From positions 1 through 54,941 of the forward strand of contig CAJQOL010000046.1 in assembly GCA_905479925.1 (NCBI GenBank): 54,941 nt of DNA, read 5' to 3'. The stretch is from an uncultured Kangiellaceae bacterium (GTDB lineage: Bacteria > Pseudomonadota > Gammaproteobacteria > Enterobacterales > Kangiellaceae). The position numbers were made by a program, and so were the translations under genes. Position 1 is the stretch's first letter; every line of letters begins with the position of its first letter. The notes under the pieces were generated by a model, which did no database searches, was not told the DNA's origin, and saw only the letters and a list, made by a program, of their open reading frames with translations. Shown here piece by piece: positions 34,886 to 44,027 of this stretch.

Positions 34886-36175
34886 TTACCGAATGTTGAT
34901 AATTGCCTGTGTCACCGTATTCTCAGTTTCGATTGACTTGGCATTGGCTTGGAAATTTCTCTGGGCCGCTATTAGGTTTACCAGTTCAGCGGTTAGGTCG
35001 ACATTTGAAACTTCAACGGCGCCGGAACGAATTTGACCAAAACTTGAAGTTACCGCTTCACCAACTAAAGGTGTACCCGACGCGGTTGTATCTTCCCAAG
35101 AGTTATTACCTTTTTGTGCCAGGCCTTGCGCATTTTGGAATCTAGCCAATGCAATTTTTCCAAGAGCAGTCGATTGACCGTTACTGAAATTGGCTCTAAT
35201 GACCCCAGTGTCTGAAATCTCAACCCCTGTTAGCCGTCCGATCGGAAAACCATTTTGCTCTAAAACATTTACCGTGAACGGAGATGAGAATTGTGTTGTT
35301 CCGTTTCCTGCATAGTTAAAATTGATTGTACCGGTGCCATCAGAACCATTGCCGAAATCAATGGCGGTTGTAGTGATTGGGTCCGGAGTACTTGAGGTGA
35401 ACGTACCTGAATTATCAAAAACCATGGAGTGATAAAGCTGTCCTCCTGCCCCTGCAGTTCCGCCTGCTATATCTAGGTTCAAAGTTGCACCGGCATCATC
35501 GGTGGTATTGTAATAAGCTCCCCAACTATTTGCGCCAGTCTTAACATAATAGGCGGTAACAACGTGACTCTCCCCCAGTGAATCAAACACGGTTAACGAG
35601 GTTGACTGAGTAAACGTTGACGGCTGATTAGGGTCAAAATTATTTGGATCCAAAACCGCAGCACTTGCCGGTAAGTTAACGCCGATATCAACCAAACTAG
35701 TGACGGTTGGCACACCGGCGGTTTGCGGCAACTGCAAAGGAATCGTACTGGAGATACTGGTAGCCGTTACAGTTCCGTCAGAGTTAACGGGAAATACTTG
35801 TAAACGAGCCCCGGCATTATTAACCACAAACCCGTTACTATCGACTCCGAATTCTCCGTTTCTGGTAAATAGATTATTTGAATTAGACTCCCCAGGAGAC
35901 AAAATAAAGAACCCTTGTCCGGAAACCGCTAGGTCTAATGTATTAGAGGTAAACTCTAGGTTACCCTGGCCGAACTGTTGAGCAACATTTGCTAACAGCG
36001 TGCCGTTACCGATCGCCGTACTCGAACTACCAAACGATGACGTTGCAAAGATATCGGCAAATTCAGCTCTTGATCCTTTAAAGCCAGTTGTTCCTACGTT
36101 CGCAATATTATTACTGGTTACATTGAGTTCTGCTTGTGCTGCGTTTAGACCACTTAGTGCTGTATTAAAAGACAT
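34886..36175 (-). CDS. flgE: Flagellar hook protein FlgE
   Basis: The protein has 429 residues. The N-terminal FlgE motif reads NTALSGLNAAQAELNVTSNNIANVGTTGFKGSRAEFADIFA, and the C-terminus reads AVEVSNVDLTAELVNLIAAQRNFQANAKSIETENTVTQAIINIR. It forms the universal joint, about 120-130 subunits polymerised under the FlgD cap. The central region contains the hook-surface domain, which varies between species. Confidence 0.97.
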   Translation of the reverse strand: MSFNTALSGLNAAQAELNVTSNNIANVGTTGFKGSRAEFADIFATSSFGSSSTAIGNGTLLANVAQQFGQGNLEFTSNTLDLAVSGQGFFILSPGESNSNNLFTRNGEFGVDSNGFVVNNAGARLQVFPVNSDGTVTATSISSTIPLQLPQTAGVPTVTSLVDIGVNLPASAAVLDPNNFDPNQPSTFTQSTSLTVFDSLGESHVVTAYYVKTGANSWGAYYNTTDDAGATLNLDIAGGTAGAGGQLYHSMVFDNSGTFTSSTPDPITTTAIDFGNGSDGTGTINFNYAGNGTTQFSSPFTVNVLEQNGFPIGRLTGVEISDTGVIRANFSNGQSTALGKIALARFQNAQGLAQKGNNSWEDTTASGTPLVGEAVTSSFGQIRSGAVEVSNVDLTAELVNLIAAQRNFQANAKSIETENTVTQAIINIR

Positions 36176-36207
36176 AACTACTCTCCTAGTTAATAATTAA
36201 GCATCGG

Positions 36208-36891
36208 CTAACCGACAGCTTTTACATCGTTAAAATTAATTTGTCCTAAACCTGTCAGGTTCAAAAATATTCCGCCAGCTGCGCCACCAACATTCACGCT
36301 TTGTACTTGCGCTCGTATTGATGTTGGTAACTGCTCAGTCGTCCCGTTAACAGAACCAAAGGCTGCAACTTCATATTGACCAGCACCTAAAAATTCACCG
36401 GCCTCATTCCTTCCATCCCAATAGAATTCAATGTCTCCCGCTTGTCGGTCACCTACATCAATTCTCCTTACCAGCTGTCCCGCTTCGTCTCTTATTTCAA
36501 AACGCAAATTATTTGTACTGGTTGGTAAGTTTATCTGTCCAGATAGACCCGACTCGTCGGGTACATGCCCTACTGCTGAAGGTATTAATACGTGACGACC
36601 AACTAATGAAGAAGCTTGAAGTGCTTGATTAGAAGTCATGGACGTTGTTAGATCATCAAATTTATTATTTAATGATTGCAAACTGTCGACACTGGCAAAC
36701 TGCGACATCTGACTAATAAATTCTTTACTATCGGTCGGCGACAATGGATCTTGATTAGCAAGCTGCGTCGTTAGAAGAGCTAAGAAGTCGGACTGCCCGA
36801 GCTCTTTACTTGGTAGACTATCGGTGCTTCGTGGAGCATTAATTCCTATTTCGGTAAAAATATTCTCAGTCGGGTTATCGATAATAGACAT
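36208..36891 (-). CDS. flgD: Hook cap / hook assembly protein FlgD
   Basis: The protein has 227 residues from the ATG at 36891 (GAGAG upstream). A TTG at 36951 would add 20 residues unlike FlgD. The conserved N-terminal motif reads LGQSDFLALLTTQLANQDPLSPTDSKEFISQMSQFASVDSLQ, and the FlgD Ig-like and Tudor-like region follows (RRIDVGDRQAGDIEFYWDGRNEAGEFLGAGQYEV). It caps the growing hook and is lost on completion. Confidence 0.96.
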   Translation of the reverse strand: MSIIDNPTENIFTEIGINAPRSTDSLPSKELGQSDFLALLTTQLANQDPLSPTDSKEFISQMSQFASVDSLQSLNNKFDDLTTSMTSNQALQASSLVGRHVLIPSAVGHVPDESGLSGQINLPTSTNNLRFEIRDEAGQLVRRIDVGDRQAGDIEFYWDGRNEAGEFLGAGQYEVAAFGSVNGTTEQLPTSIRAQVQSVNVGGAAGGIFLNLTGLGQINFNDVKAVG

Positions 36892-36967
36892 AATACGTTC
36901 TCTCAAATTATTTGCTAAATGGTGCTCGTCCGCAGAAAACTGCGAGTCCAAAATTCCAATGGTGAAA

Positions 36968-37384
36968 TTACTGTCCTAGAGTCAAAGTTCTGTTAAGTAG
37001 ATTCTTAGTCATATTTGCAACTTGCACATTAGATTGATAAGACCGAGAAGCCGAAATCATATTTGCCATTTCTTCAACAATACTGACGTTAGGTGAATAG
37101 ACATACCCCTTGTCATCAGCGAGGGGATTTTCAGGCTGGTACTTTGCAACCGCTTCCGCTTGACTCTCTACAATCGCTGCAACCTTAACGCCGCCGTTGT
37201 GCTGATTACCGGCCCCCATCTCACTCATTATGGTTTGAAAAACCGGGTGTCTCGCTTTGTAAACTTCGCCGTGGCTACTTGCAACACTATCGGCATTGGC
37301 AATATTACTTGCAGTAGTATTCAATCTAACGGTTTGCGCTGACATGGCGGATCCACTTATGCCAAATATATTGTATAAACTCAT
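36968..37384 (-). CDS. flgC: Proximal rod protein FlgC
   Basis: The protein has 138 residues from the ATG at 37384 (a GTG one codon upstream is less likely). The N-terminus reads NIFGISGSAMSAQTVRLNTTASNIANADSVASSHGEVYKARHPVF and the C-terminus NVSIVEEMANMISASRSYQSNVQVANMTKNLLNRTL, both standard for FlgC. It forms the proximal rod with FlgB. Confidence 0.97.
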   Translation of the reverse strand: MSLYNIFGISGSAMSAQTVRLNTTASNIANADSVASSHGEVYKARHPVFQTIMSEMGAGNQHNGGVKVAAIVESQAEAVAKYQPENPLADDKGYVYSPNVSIVEEMANMISASRSYQSNVQVANMTKNLLNRTLTLGQ

Positions 37385-37417
37385 CACTGCCTCTTTCTTA
37401 TAAATTGCTTTGACTAA

Positions 37418-37816
37418 TTACTCGCCTTTTAGGGCGGACATTAATCCTTTTATCTTGCCGTCTAAAAACCGCAAACTAGCTTGGTACTGCATTGCATTTT
37501 CAGCGAACTTGGTTTGCTCAATCTGTGATTCAACGGAATTGCCATCGCCGGTATCCGGCTGCATTGGAATTCGGTAAGACAATCCTGGAATTTCCGTTCC
37601 AATTTTCGAATCCAAGTGCCTATCATGCGTTCTATGCAAACCAACAGCTTGATTACCCTTCGCCATTTTTAACGCTTTAGTAAAGTCGATATCTCTCGCT
37701 TTGTAGTTAGGGGTATCGGCATTAGCTAAGTTTTTTGCTAATACTTCTGCTCGTTGCGCCCTTAAATTAAGCGCGCTTTCATGAATTCCAAATGCTTTAT
37801 CAAAACTGATCGCCAT
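37418..37816 (-). CDS. flgB: Proximal rod protein FlgB
   Basis: The protein has 132 residues from the ATG at 37816; a TTG six codons upstream is the only longer alternative. The typical FlgB pattern begins FGIHESALNLRAQRAEVLAKNLANADTPNYKARDIDF and ends MQYQASLRFLDGKIKGLMSALKG. It is the first gene of the flgB-flgL operon, about 90 nt downstream of a clear sigma-54 promoter. Confidence 0.97.
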   Translation of the reverse strand: MAISFDKAFGIHESALNLRAQRAEVLAKNLANADTPNYKARDIDFTKALKMAKGNQAVGLHRTHDRHLDSKIGTEIPGLSYRIPMQPDTGDGNSVESQIEQTKFAENAMQYQASLRFLDGKIKGLMSALKGE

Positions 37817-37834
37817 TAATCTATCTCTGTGCAA

Positions 37835-38359
37835 TATACAAGTTTGTTCGTCTGAAGTTACGGTGTAAAAAACAAACCAATTACTAAAACTAAATCTTTG
37901 TCATGCGTCTTTACTGCAAGGGCTATGCCAGTGAAAATTTAGCTTGTTTTAATGAGAATTTATAAGCCTTACGGGACAAATGCCACAAATAGGTCAAACC
38001 TAAGAACACAAATGCGGCAACGCTATTCCGCAAAAAAGCGGCAATCATTAAAGGAAAATAGATAATAAAAAGGAAGCTATATAGAGTAGCTCTAGCTAAC
38101 AAGATGTCAGCTAAGTAGAAGATTAGCTAAAAAAGGCCTTGGTTAAGAAGAAGGTTAGCTAAGACTCGCTATAGAGCACAATAATTTCGGCCGAGTGATG
38201 GTTTAACTTTGAAGTTGCGGTCATTTTTAACAAATTGACCATGCTTCTCAGCTAAGCCTAATACTTACTGAGTAATCGACTAACCAATCTAGAACAGGTT
38301 ACTAAGGAGTAAGCAAGGAGCCAATAAGCGCCGGTAGTTAACTAACAATAAAAAACGCT
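37835..38359. other. Gap between cheR and flgB with promoter and short repeats
   Basis: No gene is visible. The part near flgB holds the sigma-54 promoter. The middle (about 38090-38180) is full of irregular TTAGCTAA / GAAGATTAGCTAA / GAAGGTTAGCTAA repeats of unknown role, with a GGCC-containing A-rich run between them. No clear terminator for cheR was seen. Confidence 0.5.
37915..37930 (-). promoter_or_regulatory. Sigma-54 promoter of the flgB operon
   Basis: On the minus strand the sequence reads TGGCATAGCCCTTGCA: GG and GC doublets exactly 10 bases apart, 13 of 16 as in the TGGCACG-N4-TTGCA consensus. It implies class III-type control by RpoN with an FlrC-like activator, which is not in the window. 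Confidence 0.82.
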
Positions 38360-39163
38360 TTATGCGGGTTTTTGATAGGCCAAACCTGGATTGCACCGTA
38401 CTAAATCAAGGGGTTTACAGTCTCTAGTAATTGATTCTGATGCACCTAAGAACAAATAACCACCGGGTTTGAGAGAGTCAATAAGTCCATTTAGGACTTT
38501 TGTTTTGTTTTCCTGTGAAAAATAAATTAGCACATTTCTGCAAAATATAATATCAAAACGGCCATTACTATAAGGAGTTTTTAACAAGTTTAAGGACGAA
38601 AACTTAACGCTGTTTCTAAGGGAAGCCGATAGCTGCCAGGAACTCTTATCGCTAGCCTGAAAATGATTTCTCAATTTATGCTCGGGCAGTCCTCTCTTCA
38701 GTTCGATGTCCTGATAGATTCCTTTTTTCGCACGATCTAAAATTCTCGAAGATAAATCGGTGGCTACAATTTCCGCAGCCATGCTATTGCCCGACTCCGC
38801 TAGCAACATCGCAATTGAATACGGCTCTTGCCCCGAAGAACATGCTGCACACCAAACGCGAAAACGCCCTTTTCGTTTGAGCTCAGGGATTAATTGTCGT
38901 TTCATGTATTCAAAGGGGTAATTATCTCTAAACCATAAAGTTTCATTGGTCGTCATTTGATCAATAACTTTTTGCAAAAGCTGTTTACCAGAAGGCCTCA
39001 CAATCTCCGCTAACAATGCAGACAGCGAGGGGATTTGGTTTTCTTTAATAAAGTTCGACAGGCGACTTGCAACCAAGTACTGCTTGTTGTCCCCCAGTAG
39101 AATCCCACTTTGGCTTTCTAATATATGACGAAAGTTATTGTAGTCCGCAGACGAAATATCCAT
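38360..39163 (-). CDS. cheR: Chemotaxis protein methyltransferase CheR
   Basis: The protein has 267 residues. The N-terminal helical CheR_N domain (FRHILESQSGILLGDNKQYLVASRL) is followed by the SAM-binding domain (FRVWCAACSSGQEPYSIAMLLAES, then FDIIFCRNVLIYFSQENKTKVL). It methylates glutamates of chemoreceptors. It lacks the C-terminal NWETF-like binding partner, as expected for an enzyme. It follows cheV by 59 bp on the same strand, a standard neighbour of the flg cluster in Vibrio and Shewanella. Confidence 0.96.
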   Translation of the reverse strand: MDISSADYNNFRHILESQSGILLGDNKQYLVASRLSNFIKENQIPSLSALLAEIVRPSGKQLLQKVIDQMTTNETLWFRDNYPFEYMKRQLIPELKRKGRFRVWCAACSSGQEPYSIAMLLAESGNSMAAEIVATDLSSRILDRAKKGIYQDIELKRGLPEHKLRNHFQASDKSSWQLSASLRNSVKFSSLNLLKTPYSNGRFDIIFCRNVLIYFSQENKTKVLNGLIDSLKPGGYLFLGASESITRDCKPLDLVRCNPGLAYQKPA

Positions 39164-39222
39164 TCAGTAGCTAAACCTATTTATACATACTTATTTTTAT
39201 AGCTTCTATGACAACCCGAAAG

Positions 39223-40149
39223 CTAGTCTTCCATATCCATTCGACGTTGTACCGATTTAGCTAATTCATCAGGATTAAACTTAGGTATAAAATCATTGGC
39301 ACCGACTTTTTCGACCATTGCTTCGTTAAAGACACCGCTCAATGAAGTATGAAGCATAACCCAAATGTGCGCTAACTTAGGGTTATTGCGGATCTCCGCA
39401 GTTAGCGTGTACCCATCCATCTCGGGCATTTCAATATCAGAAATAAGCATAAGTACTTCATCGCTTACGGGAGCATCACTTTCCGACAACTGCTCTAAAT
39501 AGGTATAACACTCTCTACCGTCTTTAAATATTTTAGTTTTATAGCCTATCTGTTCTACCGTTCGTTTTATTTGATTTCTTGCAACTGATGAGTCATCAGC
39601 AATCAAAACAAATTTGTCTTGGGGGGCTTTACCCCGGTTCTCTTCAATGATCTCCTCACTCACACTATCATTGTTAGGCGTTATCTCAGAAAGTATTTTC
39701 TCAACATCAATAATTTCAACCAACTTGTCTTCAATATTGGTTACCGCAGTTAAATAATGTGACTTACCCGAACCACTTGGTGGCGGGTGAATATCACTCC
39801 AGTTCATGTTTACAATTCTTTCAACTGCTTTGACTAGGAACCCCTGCACTTTTCTATTGTATTCAGCAATAATTACAAAGCAATTCTCTACTTCTCCTAA
39901 AGAAGGTCCACCGACAGCCATACTCAGATCTATAACTGAAATTGCCTTACCCCGGATTTGAGCAACCCCTCTAACGACGTGATGACAGCCAGGCATTGTG
40001 GTCAATGGTGGACACTGAATGACCTCTCTTACTTTAAATACGTTTATTCCGTATAGCTGCTTACCCGCTAGATTAAACATCAATAGCTCTAACCGGTTTT
40101 GCCCAACCATTTGTGTCCGTTGATTCACAGAATCTAAAATACTAGACAT
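39223..40149 (-). CDS. cheV: Chemotaxis coupling protein CheV
   Basis: The protein has 308 residues with a CheW-like domain at about 20-165 (ELLMFNLAGKQLYGINVFKVREVIQ, then GVAQIRGKAISVIDLS). A receiver domain at about 180-305 has acidic residues in LIADDSS, the phospho-acceptor aspartate in LISDIEMPEMDGY and a lysine in FIPKFNPDEL. It couples receptors to CheA with phosphorylation-dependent adaptation. It is divergent from flgA; the 209-bp gap holds the flgA sigma-54 promoter. Confidence 0.96.
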   Translation of the reverse strand: MSSILDSVNQRTQMVGQNRLELLMFNLAGKQLYGINVFKVREVIQCPPLTTMPGCHHVVRGVAQIRGKAISVIDLSMAVGGPSLGEVENCFVIIAEYNRKVQGFLVKAVERIVNMNWSDIHPPPSGSGKSHYLTAVTNIEDKLVEIIDVEKILSEITPNNDSVSEEIIEENRGKAPQDKFVLIADDSSVARNQIKRTVEQIGYKTKIFKDGRECYTYLEQLSESDAPVSDEVLMLISDIEMPEMDGYTLTAEIRNNPKLAHIWVMLHTSLSGVFNEAMVEKVGANDFIPKFNPDELAKSVQRRMDMED

Positions 40150-40187
40150 TTATCGTTTCCTCTTTACAAATTGAACGCCGTTTTATT

Positions 40188-40203
40188 TGGCATAATTTGT
40201 GCT
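40188..40203 (+). promoter_or_regulatory. Sigma-54 promoter of flgA-flgM-flgN
   Basis: TGGCATAATTTGTGCT has GG (40189-40190) and GC (40201-40202) exactly 10 bases apart. A start near 40213 would exclude the 40197 reading start for flgA and agrees with the ATG at 40359. Confidence 0.75.
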
Positions 40204-40358
40204 TTATTTATAAACAAGATTTAATGGTTGGTCGTTTGGCAAAAATCCAAGTAGGGTCCCTCTTCAAGCTATTACGGCAACCCCAGACCAAACCACTAGA
40301 AAATTGCAGTGGTATTGCATACAAGTATAGTAAAAAAAGCCATAAGTGCAGGATAATA

Positions 40359-41114
40359 ATGAATATTTTTACGGTAAATGCCCAAATTGTCTATGACTCA
40401 GTCAAAGTCGCCTTAATTTGGCTATTTATTGCCTATATTGCTAGCTATGCTTCCGGGGTTTTAGCTAACCAAAAACCAATGGAAAGTCATGCTACTATTC
40501 AGCAAACGGCAAAAATATTCCTTGAGGAAATGACAAACTCTGCCGATAACTCTGGTATAGAGTTAACGATAAAGGATTTAGATAAGCGGCTAAGGCTCAG
40601 AAAATGCGATTCACCGCTACAAGCAAGTTTGCCTCCAGGGGCCAAAACTAGAGGGAGAATGTTAGTAAAGGTCAGTTGTAGTGCACCGGTTAATTGGAAA
40701 GTTTTTGTATCAGGCTCTATTGATGAGTACGCCGATATTATCGTTGCAGCGCGAACGATCCCAAGGAAATCAATAATCACGAGAAAAGATGTAGTCATTA
40801 AACGCCTTAAGGTTACACCTTATCGTCTGTCACCTTTGATGGACATGAAAGATGTTGTAGGCGCTAGTACAAAAAGACAACTTAGAAAAGATATGCCATT
40901 GTTTGAAAATAGCATTTGTATGGTATGCCGTGGCGATAGTGTTCAAATTACTGCACGTAGTCAGTTCTTTAGCATAAATATGGAAGGCATTGCTCTTCAG
41001 GACGCCTCCTTAGGGGAAACCACCATGGTCCGTAATACTCAATCAAAGCGGTCATTTAATGCTAAAGTAGTAAGTAAAAATAACTTAGAAGTTTCACTCA
41101 CCAGTTCAAATTAG
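40359..41114 (+). CDS. flgA: P-ring assembly chaperone FlgA
   Basis: The protein has 251 residues from the ATG at 40359 (AGGA ribosome-binding site). The frame stays open upstream to 40197, but that start precedes the likely transcript start. A signal-anchor-like segment at residues about 18-34 (ALIWLFIAYIASYASGV) precedes the SAF-type FlgA domain (IPRKSIITRKDVVIKRLKVTPYRLSPLMDMKDVVGASTKRQL) and a C-terminal barrel. It is a periplasmic chaperone for FlgI. It heads flgA-flgM-flgN. Confidence 0.93.
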   Translation: MNIFTVNAQIVYDSVKVALIWLFIAYIASYASGVLANQKPMESHATIQQTAKIFLEEMTNSADNSGIELTIKDLDKRLRLRKCDSPLQASLPPGAKTRGRMLVKVSCSAPVNWKVFVSGSIDEYADIIVAARTIPRKSIITRKDVVIKRLKVTPYRLSPLMDMKDVVGASTKRQLRKDMPLFENSICMVCRGDSVQITARSQFFSINMEGIALQDASLGETTMVRNTQSKRSFNAKVVSKNNLEVSLTSSN

Positions 41115-41124
41115 GGTTGATTTA

Positions 41125-41436
41125 ATGGTGTTAGACGTTAAAAACTTGGTTCCCGGGCAAACCAAAGCAATGCTGGGCAAAACCAAAAAAACAGAAAAGA
41201 AAGAGTCTGAAATAATGGCGGATTCTGCTGATTCTTCTGATTCAGATTCAGTCAATATCACCAGTCAAGCCGGTCAGATTGGGCGCCTTGTTGCGCAAAT
41301 GAAAGCCGAGCCGGCAATGAATCCCGACAGAGTTTCACCGGTAAAAGACAAGTTAGATAAAGATGATTACGATATCGATTTTGAACAAGTCGCCAATAAA
41401 ATGCTGGATTTTGAGTCTAGCTATTACGGTTATTAA
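41125..41436 (+). CDS. flgM: Anti-sigma-28 factor FlgM
   Basis: The 103-residue protein has a disordered, charged N-terminus. The conserved C-terminal FliA-binding segment reads QIGRLVAQMKAEPAMNPDRVSPVKDKL, then VANKMLDFES. It holds sigma-28 inactive until it is exported through the finished hook, so it gates the three sigma-28 promoters upstream of the flagellins, fliD and motY. It starts 10 bp after flgA. Confidence 0.95.
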   Translation: MVLDVKNLVPGQTKAMLGKTKKTEKKESEIMADSADSSDSDSVNITSQAGQIGRLVAQMKAEPAMNPDRVSPVKDKLDKDDYDIDFEQVANKMLDFESSYYGY

Positions 41437-41490
41437 TGATAAAGACAATTACTAAGGAGCCGGATAAAAGCGGTTCCTAGGAGTTTAACA

Positions 41491-41952
41491 ATGCAAAAAC
41501 ATCACGTATATCAAACACTAATAAACCAATGGCGTACGCAATATCAACAGCTGCATGACCTGTTGAATAGCGAGCAAAACGCTTTGGAGAAAAGAGATTT
41601 CGAAACGCTCGAACTCATCGTAAAAGAGAAAACTGAATTGGTTGAACAAATTAACCTGGAACAGATCCCAGCTATGATTAACCAAGGTAACATCACTCAA
41701 CCAACGTTAATGCAATTAAAGACTTATTGTGTCAATGAACCTACACTGACTGCGAGCTGGAACAGCTTAATGGAGCTAGTAGACCAATGTCATTTTAAAA
41801 ACGAAGTGAACTCAAGGTTGATTGACCTAGTGACTCAATCAACGAAACGAACCTTTAATTTGATCAAAGGTTTTGACCCCGATAACAACATTTATGATAA
41901 TCAGGGCGACCAAAAAATAGTCAGTCATTACGGCAGCTCTGTATCGGCTTAG
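41491..41952 (+). CDS. flgN: FlgK/FlgL export chaperone FlgN
   Basis: This 153-residue predicted helical protein has the FlgN pattern (QQLHDLLNSEQNALEKRDFETLELIVKEKTELVEQIN) and lies directly downstream of flgM. It delivers FlgK and FlgL to the export apparatus. The last gene of this short operon; no clear terminator was seen after it. Confidence 0.92.
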   Translation: MQKHHVYQTLINQWRTQYQQLHDLLNSEQNALEKRDFETLELIVKEKTELVEQINLEQIPAMINQGNITQPTLMQLKTYCVNEPTLTASWNSLMELVDQCHFKNEVNSRLIDLVTQSTKRTFNLIKGFDPDNNIYDNQGDQKIVSHYGSSVSA

Positions 41953-42117
41953 GATCTGTTATCGGTAGGACACTGCCAGCTAAATCTAGATACAAACGGT
42001 TATCAAAACCTAGAATTCGAACAGTTATTGCTGGTTTTATTAGGAAGGTCATAACTACGAACTGCCCTCAAAACCATTGTTTCACACTGTTTGTCCAGAG
42101 CAGGTCGCTTAAATAGA

Positions 42118-42735
42118 TTAATCCCCTAGCGGCCAGCCACCCAATTTTTTCCAACGATTAACAATATGACAGAAAAGTTCGGCTGTTTTGCGAGCATCAT
42201 ATAGCGCAGAGTGGGCCTCGTTGTTATCAAATTTAATTTTAGCTAGTTCACACGCTTTTGCTAATACCGTATGTCCCAAAGCTAGGGCTGATAAAGTTGC
42301 AGTATCAAAGTTAGTGAAAGGATGAAACGGGTTGCGCTTTGCCTCTATGCGTGAAGCGGCTTCATTGATAAATGCCGCATCAAAATTTGCGTTGTGCCCC
42401 ACTAGAACAGAACGCTGACATTCAGCTTCTTTTTGGCCTTTTCTTATTTCCGAAAACAAGCCTCTTAGTGCGGTCGATTCGTCAACGGCATACCGCAGCG
42501 GATTAGTGGGATCTATACCGGTGAATTCAAGTGCCGCAGCTTCAATATTGGCGCCTTCGAAAGGATCAACGTTGTAGTGTATTTCCTTGTCCAGGATGAG
42601 CGTGCCTCGCTCGTCAAATTTTACGGTAACGGCTGCAACTTCAAGCAGTGCATCGGTTTTAGCATTAAACCCACCGGTTTCGACATCAACAATTACCGGG
42701 TAAAACCCTCGAAACCGCGTTTTCATGATACTCAT
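42118..42735 (-). CDS. rnt: Ribonuclease T (DEDDh exonuclease)
   Basis: The protein has 205 residues from the ATG at 42735 (another ATG lies three codons later). It is strongly like E. coli RNase T: RFRGFYPVIVDVETGGFNAKTDALLEVAA, then VGHNANFDAAFINEAASR, KRNPFHPFTNFDTATLSALALG and AHSALYDARKTAELFCHIVNRWKKLGGWPL. The DEDDh residues include D17 and E19 in DVET. It trims tRNA 3' ends and matures 23S and 5S rRNA. It is unrelated to the flagellar genes around it and transcribed towards flgN. Confidence 0.96.
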   Translation of the reverse strand: MSIMKTRFRGFYPVIVDVETGGFNAKTDALLEVAAVTVKFDERGTLILDKEIHYNVDPFEGANIEAAALEFTGIDPTNPLRYAVDESTALRGLFSEIRKGQKEAECQRSVLVGHNANFDAAFINEAASRIEAKRNPFHPFTNFDTATLSALALGHTVLAKACELAKIKFDNNEAHSALYDARKTAELFCHIVNRWKKLGGWPLGD

Positions 42736-42915
42736 TTGTAATACTAGCCTTATGCCGTAAAGCAAAATAAACGCCAATTCTATCATCAAGACCTAAAGAA
42801 AGATAACTTCCTAACCGCTTAAAACAAGCGAAAGGTTAATTAAATGGCTACGTCTTAAAAGCGTCTATTTTGATAAAAAAGCGTTGATTTTCATAGAATT
42901 ATTAGCCTCCCCCCC

Positions 42916-42942
42916 TTAAGTCGCGTTTTTTAAAGCCGATAA
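42916..42942 (+). promoter_or_regulatory. Sigma-28 promoter of motY
   Basis: GCCGATAA at 42935-42942 is a perfect FliA -10. The upstream box 15 bases before is TTAA (42916-42919), a near match to TAAA. The start near 42949 leaves a 30-nt leader. Confidence 0.75.
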
Positions 42943-42978
42943 CCTTTGTGTAAATCACCTAACCTAGGGAATTAAACA

Positions 42979-43857
42979 ATGAAGTTTACAAAAATACTGA
43001 TAGCCGCTTCATTACTATTTTTTAGTACTTACTCTCAAGCAGGTTTTAAAACCTACGAGGCTGAAATTAGCGAGTCAGAGTGGATTTTTGAAGGTAACCT
43101 TTTAACCTGTAACTTACAGCATAAAGTACCGAGATACGGCAATGCCGTTTTTATGAAGCAGGCGGGGAAAAAACAAGATTTGCTTTTTGGACTCAGCTAC
43201 CGAATGCATCCAGTTTCCGCAGTAAAAGTGGCGTCGGTCCAGTCATTAAGCCCGTCGTGGCTACCAAAACAACGCTCAAGAAGCCTTGGTGAGTTGCCTA
43301 TACAAAACGGCGGAAATATATTTGTTACTAAAAATACCGCGACATGGAAATTACTAAATGAGCTAGAAACCGGCAGGTTTCCTACGTTTAATTATCAGGA
43401 ATTTGACTCAATTGAAGACCAAGTCTCAGTCTCTTTATCAGCAGTTGGTTTCAGAAAACCCTATGACCAATTCTTAAACTGTTTGTCTGATTTAGTCCCT
43501 TTTAAACTAGAAGAACTAGCTAAAATGACTCTGAGGTTTGATTTTGACCAGCATAAAATTCGCTCTAAATATAAGGACCAGCTAAAAGCGTTAGCGGCGT
43601 ACATTCGCTACGACCCAAACCTTGAAGTGGTGGTTGTAAACGGCTACACCGACAGCAAAGGATCCCGTGGTTATAACGACAAACTGGCTCAAAGGAGAAT
43701 TGATTCAGTTAAGGAGTTATTGACCCTAGAAGGGGCTGACCTATCACGAATAAAGACCCTGGCTTACGGGGAAAAGAACCCTGTTGCTAGTAATAGAAAA
43801 GCCTCGGGTAGAGCGCTTAACCGAAGAGTTTATATTAAAGTAAGCCATGTACAATAG
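42979..43857 (+). CDS. motY: Flagellar T-ring protein MotY (OmpA-like)
   Basis: The protein has 292 residues, the length of Vibrio MotY. The Sec signal peptide ends in SQA (cleavage before GFKTYEAE). Residues about 25-155 form the MotY-specific N-terminal domain. The C-terminal OmpA-like peptidoglycan-binding domain (about 180-288) has NGYTDSKGSRGYNDKLAQRRIDSVKELL and AYGEKNPVASNRKASGRALNRRV. It anchors the stator of the polar motor, typically a sodium-driven one. It has a sigma-28 promoter, so it belongs to the late flagellar regulon. Confidence 0.93.
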   Translation: MKFTKILIAASLLFFSTYSQAGFKTYEAEISESEWIFEGNLLTCNLQHKVPRYGNAVFMKQAGKKQDLLFGLSYRMHPVSAVKVASVQSLSPSWLPKQRSRSLGELPIQNGGNIFVTKNTATWKLLNELETGRFPTFNYQEFDSIEDQVSVSLSAVGFRKPYDQFLNCLSDLVPFKLEELAKMTLRFDFDQHKIRSKYKDQLKALAAYIRYDPNLEVVVVNGYTDSKGSRGYNDKLAQRRIDSVKELLTLEGADLSRIKTLAYGEKNPVASNRKASGRALNRRVYIKVSHVQ

Positions 43858-43950
43858 TCCTTGCAAGCCACCCCGCTAAATAATCTATCGACGGATAATT
43901 TACTAACAATTTCTAGAAACAAAAGAGATAGTTCAGAATTTCAATAAAAA

Positions 43951-43975
43951 AGGGATACATCAGTATCCCTTTCTT
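43951..43975. terminator. Bidirectional terminator between motY and ppsA
   Basis: AGGGATAC (43951-43958) pairs with GTATCCCT (43963-43970) around ATCA. An A-rich stretch precedes it and a T-rich one follows it, so it can stop transcription from both the motY and the ppsA side. Confidence 0.88.
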
Positions 43976-44027
43976 ATTCAGCTAGATAGCAGTCGCTAGC
44001 ACAACGCTGTGCATTATCGTGCTATTA

